A stretch of 64,000 nt of DNA, taken from the NCBI GenBank assembly GCA_038030265.1, contig CM075941.1:23498001-23562000 (forward strand), written 5' to 3'. Positions 44,745 through 57,393 of the stretch are shown piece after piece. Position 1 is the first letter of the stretch, and each line of letters begins with the position of its first letter. The notes under the pieces were generated by a model. The model saw only the letters and a list, made by a program, of their open reading frames with translations. It had not been told where the DNA came from and searched no databases. The translations under genes were made by a program, and so were the position numbers. This DNA comes from Corythucha ciliata (lineage: Eukaryota; Arthropoda; Insecta; Hemiptera; Tingidae).

Positions 44745-46690
44745 CTTAGCCGTAAATATAAGTTGTGTTGATTATTAACTGTGCAATAGTCAGCAATCAT
44801 ATAAAGATAACGGTATCAAAAGTTCGCCCTCCATCGTGCGCGAAAAGATCATTCTCGGTGGACCAATCTAAATCAAAATGTGTATTCATTGGGAAACTAC
44901 ACTGTCAAAATAATAGCTTCACTGTTCAATTCTGTATTAATTGTTCACAAATAACATTCCATCTCTCCAAAATTCCACAATTTCGGTAGGGGGGGGGGCA
45001 TATTTTTCACGAAGTGGATGAATTTTTCCACTACTCTGACTTGGATTTGATACGGCAAACTCGAGCTAAATGGGTCAAGTCGTCGATTCTAAAATCTATT
45101 GACAATTGGGTGATCATACCACCTACCTATTTTGCTTTAAAACTGTAAATTGAACTCGTTAAGTAGGTAATTGGAATCTCCTGTTCGAAAACTAGCAATT
45201 GTTCCCCCAAAACCGGTCATTTGAGCACGGAACAGAAAACGAGGCACTCTGGAGCCCCCCTCCATCCCCGATCAATGTTCAATTACTTTTTTTTATACCT
45301 GCCTTCAAAAGGACCAGCCCCCCTATTCTGTAATTCTTAACGCGTGCGTTAGCGAAATAAACAAGGTGAATAATTCAAAGTAATCAGCTGAGAAATTTTG
45401 CTAACGCGCGCGTTACGAGTTACAGAATAGGGGGGCAGAAACGTCTAATGCATTTCCTTCTGCATGCATGGTGTGTCTTTCTTATGATAAGTGTGCTTGT
45501 GGTGCCAGCAGCAAGCTCCACCGCATTAGTTTCCGGTTCGCATCAGGCTACGGCTAGCAGGGTACTCCCTGAATTTTGGGCTTAGAAATTCGGGTTATTT
45601 AGCCCCAAAACATGACTTAACAAAACAAACACGGTCATGTTCTCAAAGAAAAGAAGCCTTTAATTTACTCCCGAAAAAGTGGCTCGTCCGTTGGTTTTTC
45701 AGGAAGCAGACGCAGCACATTTTTTTTCCCCGCTAAATGGCCATGATGGGTTCCTTGGGCGCTTCCAAACGGCATGGGCGCTAAAGGGCACCTGGAGGGG
45801 CCAGCCCCAGCCCCCGAGGCAGATCCGCAAAATTGGTTTTTAACCCTTAAGCGGGCGCATCTTTTCGAGAAACACATCCGGGCGCGTGATTGACTTTGTC
45901 AACCAGATAATTTTGAGCTATTTGCGGGGTTATTAGGGAGATTTTGAAAGAACTTGAAAAGAAAAACGTTCACGTCTTTTTGAAATTCTACCAATCAGCT
46001 GATCCATACCCTAGCAACCGTCGAACGTTAACGAAGACGTTCATGTTTTTACTTTATTCAAAATCTCACTATTATTGGTTCAATTATCGTTATTTGAGCG
46101 TCTAACTATTACTCATATCCTTACTCATAGTGTAACCCACTGGGTTTCTCATAGTGTACGCCGAACCGATTTCAATGAGGTGCAGCAGACTCCAGGAAAA
46201 AGGACCCACCCACCAGTAGTTATGATCCCACCGCAACAACCCTTAAAAAGCCCTCGAAAAACCGTTACTCGTCTGCCCATCGGACGAACAAAAGAAGCGT
46301 CCAAAGAGCTGAATAAACGCAAGAAACGCCCAGTAAGCGATTTCCCTTCCTCAAATACTCAAATTCTCAGGCTATAAACGTCCTTTTGGGGCGTTACATG
46401 CATGAAGGAAACTGCTCAACTTGAGGATTTTTTCCCCCAATTTTTTTTTTTTTTTTTCTGGCAAGAAATGGTGCATTTAAAAAATGTCTGTTCTTCGAGA
46501 GAACTTCATTGCTTGGTCCAAAAACTGCTTGTTTCCACTAAGCGCCATGGCTCCTTAGGCTTAAAACATGGCAATTTTCAACCAAAAATTTGCCGACTCC
46601 CCTCCAAAAAACTGGAAATCAGACCTCAGAGAGATTTATTCGAAAAAGAAACAAAATAGTACCTACATCATTGGCCCGGAGAATAGGTGG
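44745..46690. other. No recognisable gene; one MITE hairpin
   Basis: Apart from the hairpin at 45316-45435, I find no supported feature. The plus-strand ORF at 46075-46377 is basic and proline-rich with no recognised domain; it lies just upstream of a LINE endonuclease remnant and could be decayed LINE ORF1 or chance. Confidence 0.35.
45316..45435. mobile_element. ~120-bp hairpin MITE
   Basis: CCCCCCTATTCTGTAATTCT and CGCGTGCGTTAGC on the left pair with GCTAACGCGCGCGTTACGAG and TTACAGAATAGGGGGG on the right. Arms are about 38 bp around a 43-bp loop. Confidence 0.7.
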
Positions 46691-46779
46691 AGGTGTATTT
46701 TTTAGGCAATTTATACGACACTGTTAAGCTATGTCCGCTTACTTGTGCGCTTTTGATTCGGAATTCGAGCATGCTGCAA

Positions 46780-47165
46780 CGCATGCAACTCGTTCTACAT
46801 TGCTTGCGCCTAATTATTGCGCCAGTCATTTGTTTATACAGGCCACCTGACTATTCAAACGCTGCGATCGGTCTGTTCGTTGAGAGGTTACATGTAGTTT
46901 TACAGATTGCGTCTGACTTATGTGATAGAATCATGGTCTGTGGGGATTTCAATGTCGATTTTCGTTCATGTGGCCCGGTCCAGGACACTTTACGAAATTT
47001 ATTCACGTCATGCGGTCTTGGAGGATTTCTCGATTACGAGGTTGGCGAGTGGATCCTGTCCAGACAATTTTTTCACGTCCCTGGCTAAGGATTTTTTTGA
47101 GTAATTGTTCCAAAATAGTCAGAGAAGCGTCGAATAAGTCGATTCTCAAAGCACAAAAATATCGA
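46780..47165 (+). pseudogene. LINE endonuclease (APE-type) fragment
   Basis: The frame reads APVICLYRPPDYSNAAIGLF then DRIMVCGDFNVDFRSCG, the YRPP and GDFN(V)D signature of the apurinic-like endonuclease in non-LTR retrotransposons. After a frameshift near 47020 the next landmark follows in another frame: SITRLASGS, then CPDNFFTSL, matching the family's TR..S..IDNIFTS motif. Downstream, NCSKIVREASNKSILKAQKY may be the start of the linker to the reverse transcriptase, but no RT core is present. It is a truncated, dead copy, not obviously the same element as the one at 9-10 kb. Confidence 0.7.
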
Positions 47166-47514
47166 ACCACATAAAGCTGCCATTGCAAAGCTCTCTGAGA
47201 GTTAGGTATCGCATGCACAATTTCAAAGAAATACATAAAGAATCCGGAACATATTGCGTCCCAGGACGTCCATGGCCGGGACGTGGGACACAATTAGCCA
47301 AATTAGCAAATTATGACTACCCGGGTTACCCCAGGACAGTTCGCAACCCTACTCATGCGATGCGCTTGGCATCTTGTCAAGCTTGGGGCTATGCTGTTCC
47401 TGCTTCCTATCTCAAAGATCTGTTCTGAAGTTCGATTGTTGGCTGGACGCTCTAAAAAAATGACAGTGAACAAGAGCAAGACGCCTGAGTGTTCCACAAA
47501 TCCAGCTCTTCGGT

Positions 47515-47635
47515 AATTTGTAATTGAAAAAGTAATTCAATTACAGTAATTGTAATTTGTAATTATTCGTGGAAGTGAAAAGTAATTGGTAATTTGTAAT
47601 TAATTACTCAAAAAGCTGTAATTTGCCCACCCCTG
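47515..47635. mobile_element. hAT-type element end
   Basis: Read inverted, the segment starts CAGGGGTGGGCAAATTACAG and continues with alternating TAATT/AATTAC sequence, the well-known terminus of many animal hAT elements. Only one end is visible; the other inverted end is missing, so this is a truncated MITE. Confidence 0.6.
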
Positions 47636-47764
47636 AATACGTTTAAGAAACCATCAACAATTAGAAACCGTCAATCGCCCCTTCGAACTGGCTGATTAGC
47701 ATCAAAGCTGTACATTTTTCATTTGAAAAATCAAAATTATCTTTCGGTGAAAAAATTGTAATTT

Positions 47765-48030
47765 TTCGGAAACTTGCTTCACGGCTAAAATTGAGAAAAC
47801 GCTCGCGGTTAAAATTGACAAAACGCTAATTCACGATTTCTGAAGACAACTTCGTGGCTAATTTACAGCGATTGACAGACTCATCAATAGTTAAATTCAG
47901 AGATAAAATCGAGAAAAGGCGCTACCTAATTCACTAATATAATTGAGAAAAGGTGGTAATTCACGGCTAAAATTGAGGAACAACTTTTCAATTTTACCTG
48001 TAATTCACTGGTAAAATTGAGAGAAACAGC
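47765..48030. repeat. Degenerate ~35-bp tandem repeat (ACGGCTAAAATTGAGAAAACG)
   Basis: At least six imperfect units of TTCACGGCTAAAATTGAGAA plus a variable part follow each other, with strong divergence between them. Similar phrases occur at about 16720-16820, 37195-37230, 52190 and 52690 (some inverted). Confidence 0.6.
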
Positions 48031-51000
48031 CTGTGTGGGGGGTGGGGAGCCTGGGGCCAGAGCTAGCCAGCCCCAAAAGTGCCCAGTCTTCAAATTTGCA
48101 ACATTTTGAAAGCAAATATCCACGAAATTGGAAATTTCCAGGCTGAATATATGTGATATAGCGAGTTTCACGTCTCAATTTCGCAAAATTGCAAGTTTCG
48201 TTTTTTTTATCACGTGGTTTTTATTTTTTTTTATCGTGATACCTACTGGAACCTGAGCTCTTGAAGTCCTGCAAATAGCCGCAAAGTAGCATCATTTCGT
48301 AAGCAAATATCCGTTTCCTGGCTAAATATTTGCGATGCTGCAAGATGCTCGCACCCTTGGCACTTGGTCCCGACTGCTCCGGTAAATCTATTTTGATCCA
48401 GTGATGTTGTGGAGGTTGAGGAGGTAATTCCCTATCTATTTCCCCGGTAAAGTTGAATTTTAATTTTACATGAATTTACTTGTTGTGTGTTGTTTGTTTG
48501 TGTTGAGTTTGTAAGTTGGGTCCTAATTTCAACGAAATTAAAAGTTTCCTGGAAATTGAGAATTTCGTGTCTTCAGGTTTTCATTTTATGGGTGATGTGA
48601 TGGTGACGTTCTGGAGGCAACTTTGCACTACAAATAGGTGCTATTTTTCTGTTTTTGAACAACTTTTTGTTTTGTTTTTTGACTGGAGTGAGTTACCGAT
48701 GAACGACGTATGCAGAGAAGAGAAGGCAGCGGAGGAAAACATTAAGGCCCGATTTCACCAACTTCTAAAACCACGATCAATAACTAATCGCGATTACAAT
48801 GTAAACACTTAGGTATATCAGAATTCACGTGGGTTGTTATTGGCAACTAATCACGATCAACTTTAAACGAGATCAACCTGCCATTCGCACCAAAACTTGA
48901 ATTTATCTGCATTTATGTGCTTGTATTCGAACTTGCTTCCCGTAAATTATAAAATAGATAGAAAAGCGTCGTGGCCCCCAAAGCGCGGGGCCCTGGGCAC
49001 CTATACCCCATCTGATGCCCCTGATGCGCTAATCCAGCCCTGCCTTTCAGTAAAATAGAAGCTGGGTAGCTGATGTGAAAGTGGCATGGGTGGAGGGGGA
49101 TCTACTAATCTTTTGATCGTGTTCTTGATGGGAGGGGGGGTTTGATTCGACACGACAGCGGTGTCACTGGCAACAAGCAGGACCGTTTTAAGGGGTAGGC
49201 AGCTGCCCCGAGCCCCGACTCAACGGAGCCAATCGGTATGGAAATAGAAATCGTAACAACAAAAAATCAATCGGTACTTTTTCACTTGAATGAAAACTTG
49301 GGTAGCCCTTCGCTTGTCAAGGGGACCCCGACCAGGAAAAAAAAAATCTGAGCAATTTCAATTTAGCCGCTGTAACTGGCTGGCTATATTTGTCCTCTGA
49401 AACCGTTTAATAAAGCCTACAAAACGAAATATCCGTCTCTATTTACTCCTTAAAATTCATTAATCTACCGTGAAACTTGGAATGTGCCCCCCCCCCCTCA
49501 CTGATCAATCAAACGTTTAGACCGGAAACGGTCAATAACATGGATTTCAGGCTCACAGAAAACGAATAATTTCGTGGCGTAAACTACACTACATAATATA
49601 CAGTATACTCAGTCGAGAAAATACTCCTTCAGCAAAATGTTTCTACAGTCCTTTGGCCAAATATTATTACAATAATAGAAGACTTCGTATTCTTAAGGGA
49701 CGTTTAAGTCCCCCCCCCCGCTCCTCCTTCGTAAATCCGCCATCAGTGAGTGCAGAATGACATTTTCTGTCAATGAGTATATAATGTTCCTATTGGCTCC
49801 TATTGACTCTAATTTTTTCTTAGTTAGCCCTGTGCTCCCAACACTGATCACAGGATTAGGTGAGCTTTTGTTACATCTAATTTGGGATCCTAGACGCGGA
49901 CCAAACAAATGCAAATTCCGAGCAATGACGCGGCCCTTTTAGGCTTGGAGCTCAGCGGCGATCACCGTAGTAGAAGTAGCCTCACCGCCAATATTCCTTT
50001 TTGAAAATGACCTGTTTAACGCGAGTTTTTGCGTGGTAGAAAAAATTGTTACGTCGCTCACGATATTTTTATTCCCCTTTCCCTAGTTTCACGCTTTAGA
50101 GTAAAACCCAGTTTCTCTTGTTTTTCCCTCTCTTGTCCAGTTCCTACAATTCCTATTAACAAGCGGTAAGTCCTCCAAACTTTTACATTTGTCTCAGTGC
50201 TCCAATTGTTATGGCACGTTTTTCAAACTTTTAATATATCATAAATTCATAAGAGTTGGACAAAAAAGATTTGAAGAACTCGTCACAATTTCAGCATTTG
50301 CCAAATTTAAACTCCTCGTACTTTTTTTTCTTTTCGACAATGCACCCTCTCACTATTAAATTTGAAGAGAGGAAAAATATAATCTAAGGTGTGGGGGGGG
50401 GGGAGAATCCATTGGCAGCCTGAATGGTATGGTGAAGCTATACCAGACGAACGAGGACTCACTCATCCTTTCCAATAATTATTGTAACTGTACTCTTGTT
50501 TGCATTTGAATTACGTTTAAAAACTTGCAGTTTTCTTTGTAGAACCAGAAACATTATTCTGCAAGTAAGGTACTTAAGCCAATTCCTTCTTTATAAATCC
50601 TAGAGTTTGCGGTATACTAATTTGAGAGTCATTCGTTAGACGAGAGACTGATGTCGGTTGAAGAAGACCGAGGATTCTTCCAATTATTTGCACGTTCTAA
50701 GCTCCGCAGCGAAAGAATTTATTCGATACCCCTTCGTCAAGTGTTCATATAGATTCCAAACTGCACGCAAACCGGCATTTCTCTGTGCAAATGGTATCTC
50801 TACAGGTCATGACTTTTTTTAATTCCTGCGGAGCGTTAGGAAGAACGTCACGCTCTACTCACAAATAAATTAAGAAAAGGATAACAATTTTGAAAGAAAA
50901 TAAATTACATATTTTGTTTCCAGGAACAAACTTGTCCTTCATGTGACCTAAACGAAACCGTAAACAGCCAGCTTTACCTTGTGGCTTATAATTTAAACTT

Positions 51001-51429
51001 TAGAGCTTTAGGACGATGGTATGCGGTTCTTTATTTTCTGATTTCTTTGCAACCGTCTGATTTGCTGATGGACTACTATAAAGAAGCATCACACAAAACG
51101 GTATTTGCCGTCCAGGAAAGACACAGTTTCAAACTTTCAATCTGCAATTGACCTCCAACGTGAAAGATGAAGACCTTTACGATCAACAAGCCGGGGGATA
51201 ATAACTTTGCGTCCGTGGAAGCCATGGATTCTAACACATATCCTCTGCTCCTCTCATGGACTTGGTAAGGAAATTCCAATAATTTGAAAATATCAAAAGA
51301 TTTCCAAACGGGTTGCAAACCATAGTATTTACCGTTGCCGTTGCTCCAGGAAGAACTCAATTTGATAACGCGAGTACGGTTCTTCACTCTATATTATGTA
51401 GTTTAATTTTGTATCCGGATAAATGCTTA
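48031..51429. other. 3.4 kb without a recognisable gene
   Basis: No coding domain was found. Seen: inverted copies of the TTGCAATTTCGC repeat near 48110-48200; an imperfect dyad at about 48750-48885 starting TTAAGGCCCGATTTCACCAA; and runs of eight or more C or G near 49483, 49711 and 50393. The ORFs at 48516-48812 and 51076-51387 have no recognisable motifs. Confidence 0.4.
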
Positions 51430-51816
51430 ATGGGAAACTTGCACATTTTTCAAGCACTGGTGTTTATTGAAGAGAGCTCTTCCACAATGCTATTGCTCAC
51501 ATTAAACATTGAAATCAATCAAGGATTTTTTTAGATCGAATTTTAACAATTTGAGTGGGGATTTGATAACGTCAAACAATTTTTCTTGTTATTTGTAAAC
51601 AAAAAATGTTGGAGTGCTCTAATCATATGCTTCAAAATTAGGGATTGACGTAATTTCCCCTCGTACCATCTATCCCCTCTTGAAGAACTTTGAAATTTAT
51701 TTAAAAATCACCAAATGCACCAATCGGGCTGCAACCACCATTGATATCCTTCTGTCCATGTGCCAATTCACCGGTATACTTTTCTCCGAAATCGGACATT
51801 CATGCAAGTTCCCCAT
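51430..51816. repeat. Dispersed TIR repeat, copy 2 (partner at 13265-13704)
   Basis: Same orientation and order as copy 1, with an internal deletion of roughly 50 bp. Ends ATGGGAAACTTGCACATTTT and TGCAAGTTCCCCAT are inverted. Confidence 0.7.
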
Positions 51817-52923
51817 TGGATTATTTTGAATGCAAGATTTGATTGAAATTGACACACACAAAATCCTAATTTAATTAGTCATAGGAATAGATGAGAGGGA
51901 GACAAATATTTCGAAGAAAGCATTACCAGATTAGTGTGATTAGTGCAAAAAGAGCCCCTCCATCTCCTGTAGCCAGAGCCCCCCCCCCCTTTTGTAATAC
52001 AGGAAACCCGAGGAATTTTATATATGTATTCACATTCTATTTTATCGTGCATCAAAAACACGATCTGTGAAGAATTGTTTTTTATTTTTTGGTCAGCTAA
52101 ATTCTTGGGTGAAAATTGGCGAAGGAACCAGTTTTTGGACTGATCAATTTAGTTTCATTGAAGAACGGACAATTTCACGAGTCAATACAGGCCATTTCTG
52201 GCTAAAAAGTCTGTTTTGTGAGCGAGGGGCAAGGCTTCAATCTTATTAATGACTGAGCTGCGCAATTACAGATTTTTCAGAGGAATCCAAGGCGAAGGGG
52301 TAGAGGCTTTGATTACAGGCGATTGTTCGTTCCACCCCTGCCACCAGAAATATAACTAGTATTAGTATTCATTCATTATTACCCGTTTTTGACCATTTTG
52401 GTCACGTTTTCACGAGCCCCGTAAACGTGTGCTATTGGCATGGGCCACTGTGGCTTATTCTCAATTTAAGCACGGGTATGCCCAAATGAACAACACATTT
52501 GTGGAATTTATGGATTTTAACCTCCTATGGACCGCCTCACACTGGAGATTAGCGTTTGAACCATCCCAAATGTTTTCACCAAGTTTTTTGTGGCAAATGA
52601 GCGATGCTTACAAAATTTTGGCTGTAAACTGCCGCTTATATTCTCGACTTCAGCTACTGATTTGCCTCAAGAACAGCACTTAAGTGATTTTTCTCAATTT
52701 TAGCCACAAATTTGGGTTTTACTCGTAATAACAGTGTTTCCACTCCTAGCTTAGGTTTTTTTTTTTTTTTTTAGTGCATTTCATTTATGTCAAAATGCAC
52801 TATTGGTCTCGTCGTGATGGTGGCAAACATGGGTCATGGCATGTTTTTTTCATGTTTCAGGACCTCTAGAACACAAATTCAGTGGTCTCCGGAATTCATA
52901 TATAATATTATTTATTTATATAT
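51817..52923. other. No gene recognised
   Basis: Contains a C run near 51981, single units of the degenerate TTCACG..GGCTAAAA repeat (about 52170-52205 and, inverted, 52690), and a TGCATTTCATTTATG..AAATGCACTA stretch at about 52775-52800. The ORF at 52429-52683 has no recognised domain. Confidence 0.4.
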
Positions 52924-53430
52924 TTATAATATTATGGCCGTTTTCTTGTTAGCACGATAACTCTCGAAGAAATCAATTTGGCGGAACGCGCTTTGGCACA
53001 AAAATCAGTAGTCATAAGACCCCGGTCGGTATTGCATTTGGGCCAAATCGGTCGAGGTGGGGGGGGGGGGGAAATAGAGGTTGAAATGGTCAAAAAATCA
53101 CTATAAATCACCAGTTGATTCTAGAAGCATCATATTCGGTACGTATAGTTCATGTTAGAGTAGACTTTGATTCCCATTTCAATTTTTTGAAAAATTCGAG
53201 GGGGAGGGGGTGGTGCCCCCGGGGTGGAAGCAAGTGTGTGGTCTAGTTAGCACGATAACTCTCGAAGAAATCAATTTAGCGGAACCCGCTTTGGCACATG
53301 AATCAGTAGTCATAAGACCCCGGTCGGTATTGCATTTGGGCCAAATTGGGTCATTTGGGGGGAGGGGGGAAATTAAATTAATTTCTACGAGAGTTATCGT
53401 GCTAACAAGAAAACGGCCATAATATTATAA
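52924..53430. mobile_element. 507-bp GGCCGTTTTC-type MITE with internal tandem repeat
   Basis: Left TTATAATATTATGGCCGTTT and right AAACGGCCATAATATTATAA are perfect inverted complements, and the match extends to about 55 bp with small differences. TAGCACGATAACTCTCGAAG occurs at 52950 and again at 53248, so the element contains nearly two copies of a ~298-bp unit. G runs near 53060 and 53210. Same family as 34986-36735 and 61359-62066. Confidence 0.8.
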
Positions 53431-53443
53431 ATATATATATATA

Positions 53444-55823
53444 GGTGTTTCGCAACCAGTCGTGAATACTGAAAGAGGTGATACAACAGGTGATTTAGAG
53501 TCGATATTGTTCTTTTCGACTTTTTCGAAAACCCATTCGTTCCCGAGATATCGATTAAAATCGATATTTTTGGACATTCGTTACTTTTCCTCATTTAAGA
53601 GGGCGTAGCGCCGATACAAAAGCAAAAAAACCAAAACTAATCAGCTCGTTGGAAAGAGCGCAAAATTTCCTTCAAATTTGTGTGCTAAAATAGGGAAAAT
53701 ACCCCCTCCAACGATAATAAAATTAGCCCAGAACTTAACGAAAATCCTTTTCTATTTTTTTCCGTTACTATTCAAAGCGTGTTAACTTTCTTAACTCAAG
53801 TGGCACGGAAGATTCAGATGCGCGGAAAAACTTCTGCATTCAGCTAGCTTTCGAATGGTATGCCACAATAACAAGCTGTGATTTGTCTATCGCTAGGAAT
53901 GCCACTGAAAATCCAAAAACTGCTTTGAATAGGTTAACGCGCTTCTTCAGTTTCTAACCAGCCGCCGTTCTAAAGCAGTCGCAATTCGCAATAATTAAAT
54001 TGATTGTTTTACTATAACTCGACCAGATTCTAATGAAACTTTTTAACAAAATTTCCAGATGTACTTGATGTATTTTCGTGAAGAAGATTGATTACGTAAT
54101 TGTTAAAAACAAAACGTTCCCAAAAGTGAAAGAACTTTCAATTGAGGCGCTCAAAATGACTGCCGTTGTTTTGGATGCACTTTCTAGCCCTATTTCGGAC
54201 TTCAGTAGTGGTCACGCCGAGTCTCCACTCCTGCCGGAGGATTCCTGCTGCGGTTTCAGTTCTGCGCATAAGATCTTCTCTTGTTTGTACCTCTTCGAAA
54301 TACACAATCTCCTTCAACCGTCCCCACATGAAAAAGTCTAGAGGAGTGAGGTCGGGAGAACGCGGTGGCCAACTTATAGACCCTCCTCGGCCAATCCACT
54401 TGTTGGGAAACGAATCGTTCAGGAAGTTTCTTACATCTCGGCTGAAGTGAGCGGGACACCCGTCGTGTTGAAAAGTCATGTCTCTCCTGATCTCCAATGG
54501 CAAATCTTCGAGAAGACCGGGAAGCTCCTCTCGAAGAAAGCGCAGATAGCTGCTTCCGTTCAGCGTGTCAGGCAGCACAAAGGGCCCAATAAAGTGCTCA
54601 CCGATTGCTCCTGCCCACAAATTTATGCTGAATTTACTTTGAAACGAAGTCGGTCGTTTAACCCAAGGATTTTCCCCTTTTTTGCTCCAAAAGTGGATGT
54701 TGTGGAAGTTGACTATTCCTTCTCTGGAAAACCTGGATTCGTCGGTCCAAAGGATGGACTTCAGGAAATTAGGGTCCTGAGAATCATTATCCAGGATACA
54801 TTGAGAAAATTGTACCCTCCTAATTTCGTAGCCAGGTTCCAGACCCTGTACCGGGGTGAAGTGAAAGGGATGCATATTCTCCCCTTTCAGAGTCGACCAA
54901 ACTCTCTTAGCAGTCACCTGATAGTCTCGAGCAACTTGCCGAATACTTGCACGAGGATTTTCCTCAATCGCTTGTAATACCGCTTCCTCCCGGTGAGGTC
55001 GAATTCTCCTGTTCCTTTCAACGCGGCGACGAGAGCAAGTTCCAGTCTCCCTGAAGCGACGGAACGAATTACTAAAAACGTCAGCTTGAGGAACTCGACG
55101 TGTTGGAAATCTCTCCTCATACAAACGCCGTGCGAGCGAGTTATTCCCATCAGCAAGCCCATACACATAAACAATGTCCGCGTACTCTTCGTTTGAAAAA
55201 GACGTGATGACGTTAGCTGGATCAACGAACGAAAGACAAAATGTGACGATCTGTGTGTTCTTAACGTTGGAAAATTTAGGAAAGAAACGATGAAATGATA
55301 TTATTAGATAACTAAAATCTCTCGAAAGAACAATTGCACGTTACAGATGATTATTCTGGGAAATTTATGCTTCCTGCACTCACTGTAGTCAGACAGCTAC
55401 TTCAGAACTTAAGCACTGCGTCAATAGATTTCAATCCGTTTTCGGATTTTCAGTGGCATTCCCAGCGATGGACAAATCATAGCTTGTTATTGTGGCATAC
55501 CATTCGAAAGCTAGCTGAATGCAGAAGTTTTTCCGCGCATCTGAATCTTCCGTGCCACTTGAGTTAAGAAAGTTAACACGCTTTGAACAGTAACGGAAAA
55601 AAATAGAAAAGGATTTTCGTTAAGTTCTGGGCTAATCTGGGCTTTTGTATCGGCGCTACGCCCCCTTAAATGAGGAAAAGTAACGAATGTCCAAAAATAT
55701 CGATTTTAATCAATATCTCGGGAACGAATGGGTTTTCGAAAAAGTCGAAAAGAACAATATTGACTCTAAATCACCTGTTGTATCACCTCTTTCAGTATTC
55801 ACGACTGGTTGCGAAACACCCTG
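53444..55823. mobile_element. DD41D Tc1/mariner-type transposon, copy 1
   Basis: The left end GGTGTTTCGCAACCAGTCGT is complemented by the right end ACGACTGGTTGCGAAACACC followed by CTG and TA. The left arm seems to have lost its first bases (CAG). Long TIRs run about 53444-53925 and 55438-55823; the right arm lacks about 100 bp present in the left. A transposase lies on the minus strand at 54138-55166. Its right part (from 54195) is duplicated at 57394-60031. Confidence 0.85.
54138..55166 (-). CDS. IS630-Tc1-mariner (DD41D-type) transposase, intact core
   Basis: Transposase of the same group as the one at 2198-3289. Domains in order: DUF4817-type N-terminal helix-turn-helix (LARRLYEERFPTRRVPQADV, then RRFRETGTC), second HTH (ASIRQVARDYQVTAKRVWST), then the catalytic core ILWTDESRFSREG (Asp 1), QHDGCPAHFSRDV (Asp 2) and PPRSPDLTPLDFFMWG (Asp 3, 41 residues after Asp 2), and a C-terminal helix region ending CIQNNGSHFERLN. 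No internal stop. The first codon of the track (55166) is a GTG; homology continues upstream in frame (SFSNEEYADIVYV) but I find no ATG nearby, so the true start is unresolved or lost. It lies between the element's TIRs on the minus strand. Confidence 0.85.
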   Translation of the reverse strand: MYGLADGNNSLARRLYEERFPTRRVPQADVFSNSFRRFRETGTCSRRRVERNRRIRPHREEAVLQAIEENPRASIRQVARDYQVTAKRVWSTLKGENMHPFHFTPVQGLEPGYEIRRVQFSQCILDNDSQDPNFLKSILWTDESRFSREGIVNFHNIHFWSKKGENPWVKRPTSFQSKFSINLWAGAIGEHFIGPFVLPDTLNGSSYLRFLREELPGLLEDLPLEIRRDMTFQHDGCPAHFSRDVRNFLNDSFPNKWIGRGGSISWPPRSPDLTPLDFFMWGRLKEIVYFEEVQTREDLMRRTETAAGILRQEWRLGVTTTEVRNRARKCIQNNGSHFERLN

Positions 55824-56832
55824 TATATACAGGGTGTTCCAGGAGGAAACGACAATACTTCCACATGTTGTACTACTAAGTAGGGCGAACCAAAATGACT
55901 AATGGACATAGGGTCGGAAACGCTTTGTTTCAGAGTTACAGGGAATTTAGTGTTTTTTAAGCCAAATCACCTCTTTTCCACAAAAAGCGGTCTTAACGGA
56001 CTAACCGTTCAACATAGAACAAAATAAACTTCATTTCTGAAAAGAGCACAAAATTTAACTTTGGAAAAATCAGGAATAACACATTAAAATCGTCTTTATG
56101 TACGTTTAGTTATTTTTGGAAAAATCGAACAAGTGTTACGTTGAACTTTCGTGTTTCTTTCAGAGGCGAATTTCGCTCAATCTTCAGTTGGTCGGGCATT
56201 GACCAATTATTGCAAAAACATGCCCATTATGTGAGCTTTCAATTGACGTAAGAAAATTGAAAATCGGTTGAATTTTTACTGAGATATGACACGAAAGGTT
56301 CGGAAAAACAGTGTAAAATCGTCCAAATAAGCCATATTGCAACTGTCAGGTAAAATCCCCAAAAATTGTTTTCGACGTCAAAATAACCCCAAAATTCAAA
56401 GAAACAGTTTATTTAAGAAAAATCAATGCACCATGTCCATCATCATCATCGTCTCCCACCACTTTCACTATCAAATAATCAATTATTAAACAAATTAACT
56501 GGTCTGATTCCTTCTAGTTTTCGTCTGGTGCTATTTTTCAGACGTTTTTGTATGATAATTGTAGTGATTCACGCGTATGATATGATTTGTACCAGAAAAA
56601 TAAATTTTTAACTAAAATAATCACGGAAGGATACCTGAAAAACTAATTAAACGAGTATTTACTAGTGAAAGGGGTGGGAGATGATGATGATGATGAGGTG
56701 ATTTGGCTTAAAAAACCCTAAATTCCCTGTAACTCTGAAACAAAGCGTTTCCGACCCTATGTCCATATAGTCATTTTGGTTCGCCCTACTTAGTAGTACA
56801 ACATGTGGAAGTATTGTCGTTTCCTCCTGGAA
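54195..56832. repeat. 2,638-bp direct duplication, copy 1
   Basis: Identical to 57394-60031 at a constant offset of 3,199 bp, apart from about three substitutions noticed (near 54634 and 54781-54786). It covers most of the transposase, the right TIR of the DD41D element and an adjacent 1-kb CAGGGTGTTCC element. The breakpoint on the left falls inside the transposase gene and on the right at the outer end of the 1-kb element. Confidence 0.9.
55830..56832. mobile_element. 1.0-kb CAGGGTGTTCC TIR element, copy 1
   Basis: Begins CAGGGTGTTCCAGGAGGAAA after TA (55828-55829) and ends with the complement TTTCCTCCTGGA; the last bases are altered to AGAC. TIRs are about 150 bp (CATAGGGTCGGAAACGCTTT and its complement). 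The inside carries CATCATCATCATCGTCTCCC and its inverted partner, but no transposase. It is inserted 6 bp from the end of the DD41D element. Confidence 0.8.
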
Positions 56833-56856
56833 GACTATATATATATATATATAGTG

Positions 56857-57393
56857 TAACGGAAAAGTCTGGCATAAATGAAATGGGTGATTCTTGGTCA
56901 AATTTGGAACCAAAATGACCCTATACACCATGGTCCGATTACTTATGGTTTTGGAGATAATCGGGGTTTTCCTAATTTTTAATGTACCCACGGTTTTCCT
57001 TAGTAAATCGTCTGTATCTGATGAAAAAATGGTCTCATCGAAATTTTAAAAAAGCCATTGGAAAGAGCACTAAATTCTCTGTAGGATTGGATATTTTCAT
57101 CTCTAAATCGATCAATACTTAAGTGCTTAAATTGCTGCTGAACAGCCAACTTCTTAGATTTCCAGAAAACTCCTCGCCTTTCAGCCAGCTGTCAATTCCT
57201 GTACGGGCCTCGTAGGAAGTGTAAAAAATTATTAAAAACTTCTACTGTTTGCCAGCTTTCGAATGACCTGTTTAGTTCTGGATTATTCTTTTTTTCTTCC
57301 GAGATAGAGGCCAAAACGCGCGAAAAAACCCCTAAAAGTCTTCGTTTTCAAGCACGCCTTCTGGCAAGGCTAATGCTTCACGAGCTCGGCCCG
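56857..57393. mobile_element. Half of another TIR-type element fused to the duplication
   Basis: The segment after the AT run contains ACCCTATACACCATGGTCCG (near 56917), GGAAAGAGCACTAAATT (near 57060) and other blocks typical of the inner TIRs of the CAGGGTG families, but its own sequence is distinct. It ends abruptly at CGGCCCGTCG, where the duplicated transposase sequence begins (57394). No matching right arm is present. Confidence 0.5.

Noticed and set aside
54447..54977. 176-codon plus-strand ORF (and its twin at 57646-58176)
   Set aside because: It is antisense to the transposase, whose motifs and domain order are on the minus strand. It has no family resemblance of its own.
55670..55902. 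Short plus-strand ORFs over the right TIR (also 58869-59101)
   Set aside because: They lie in inverted-repeat DNA and recur only because the DNA is duplicated.
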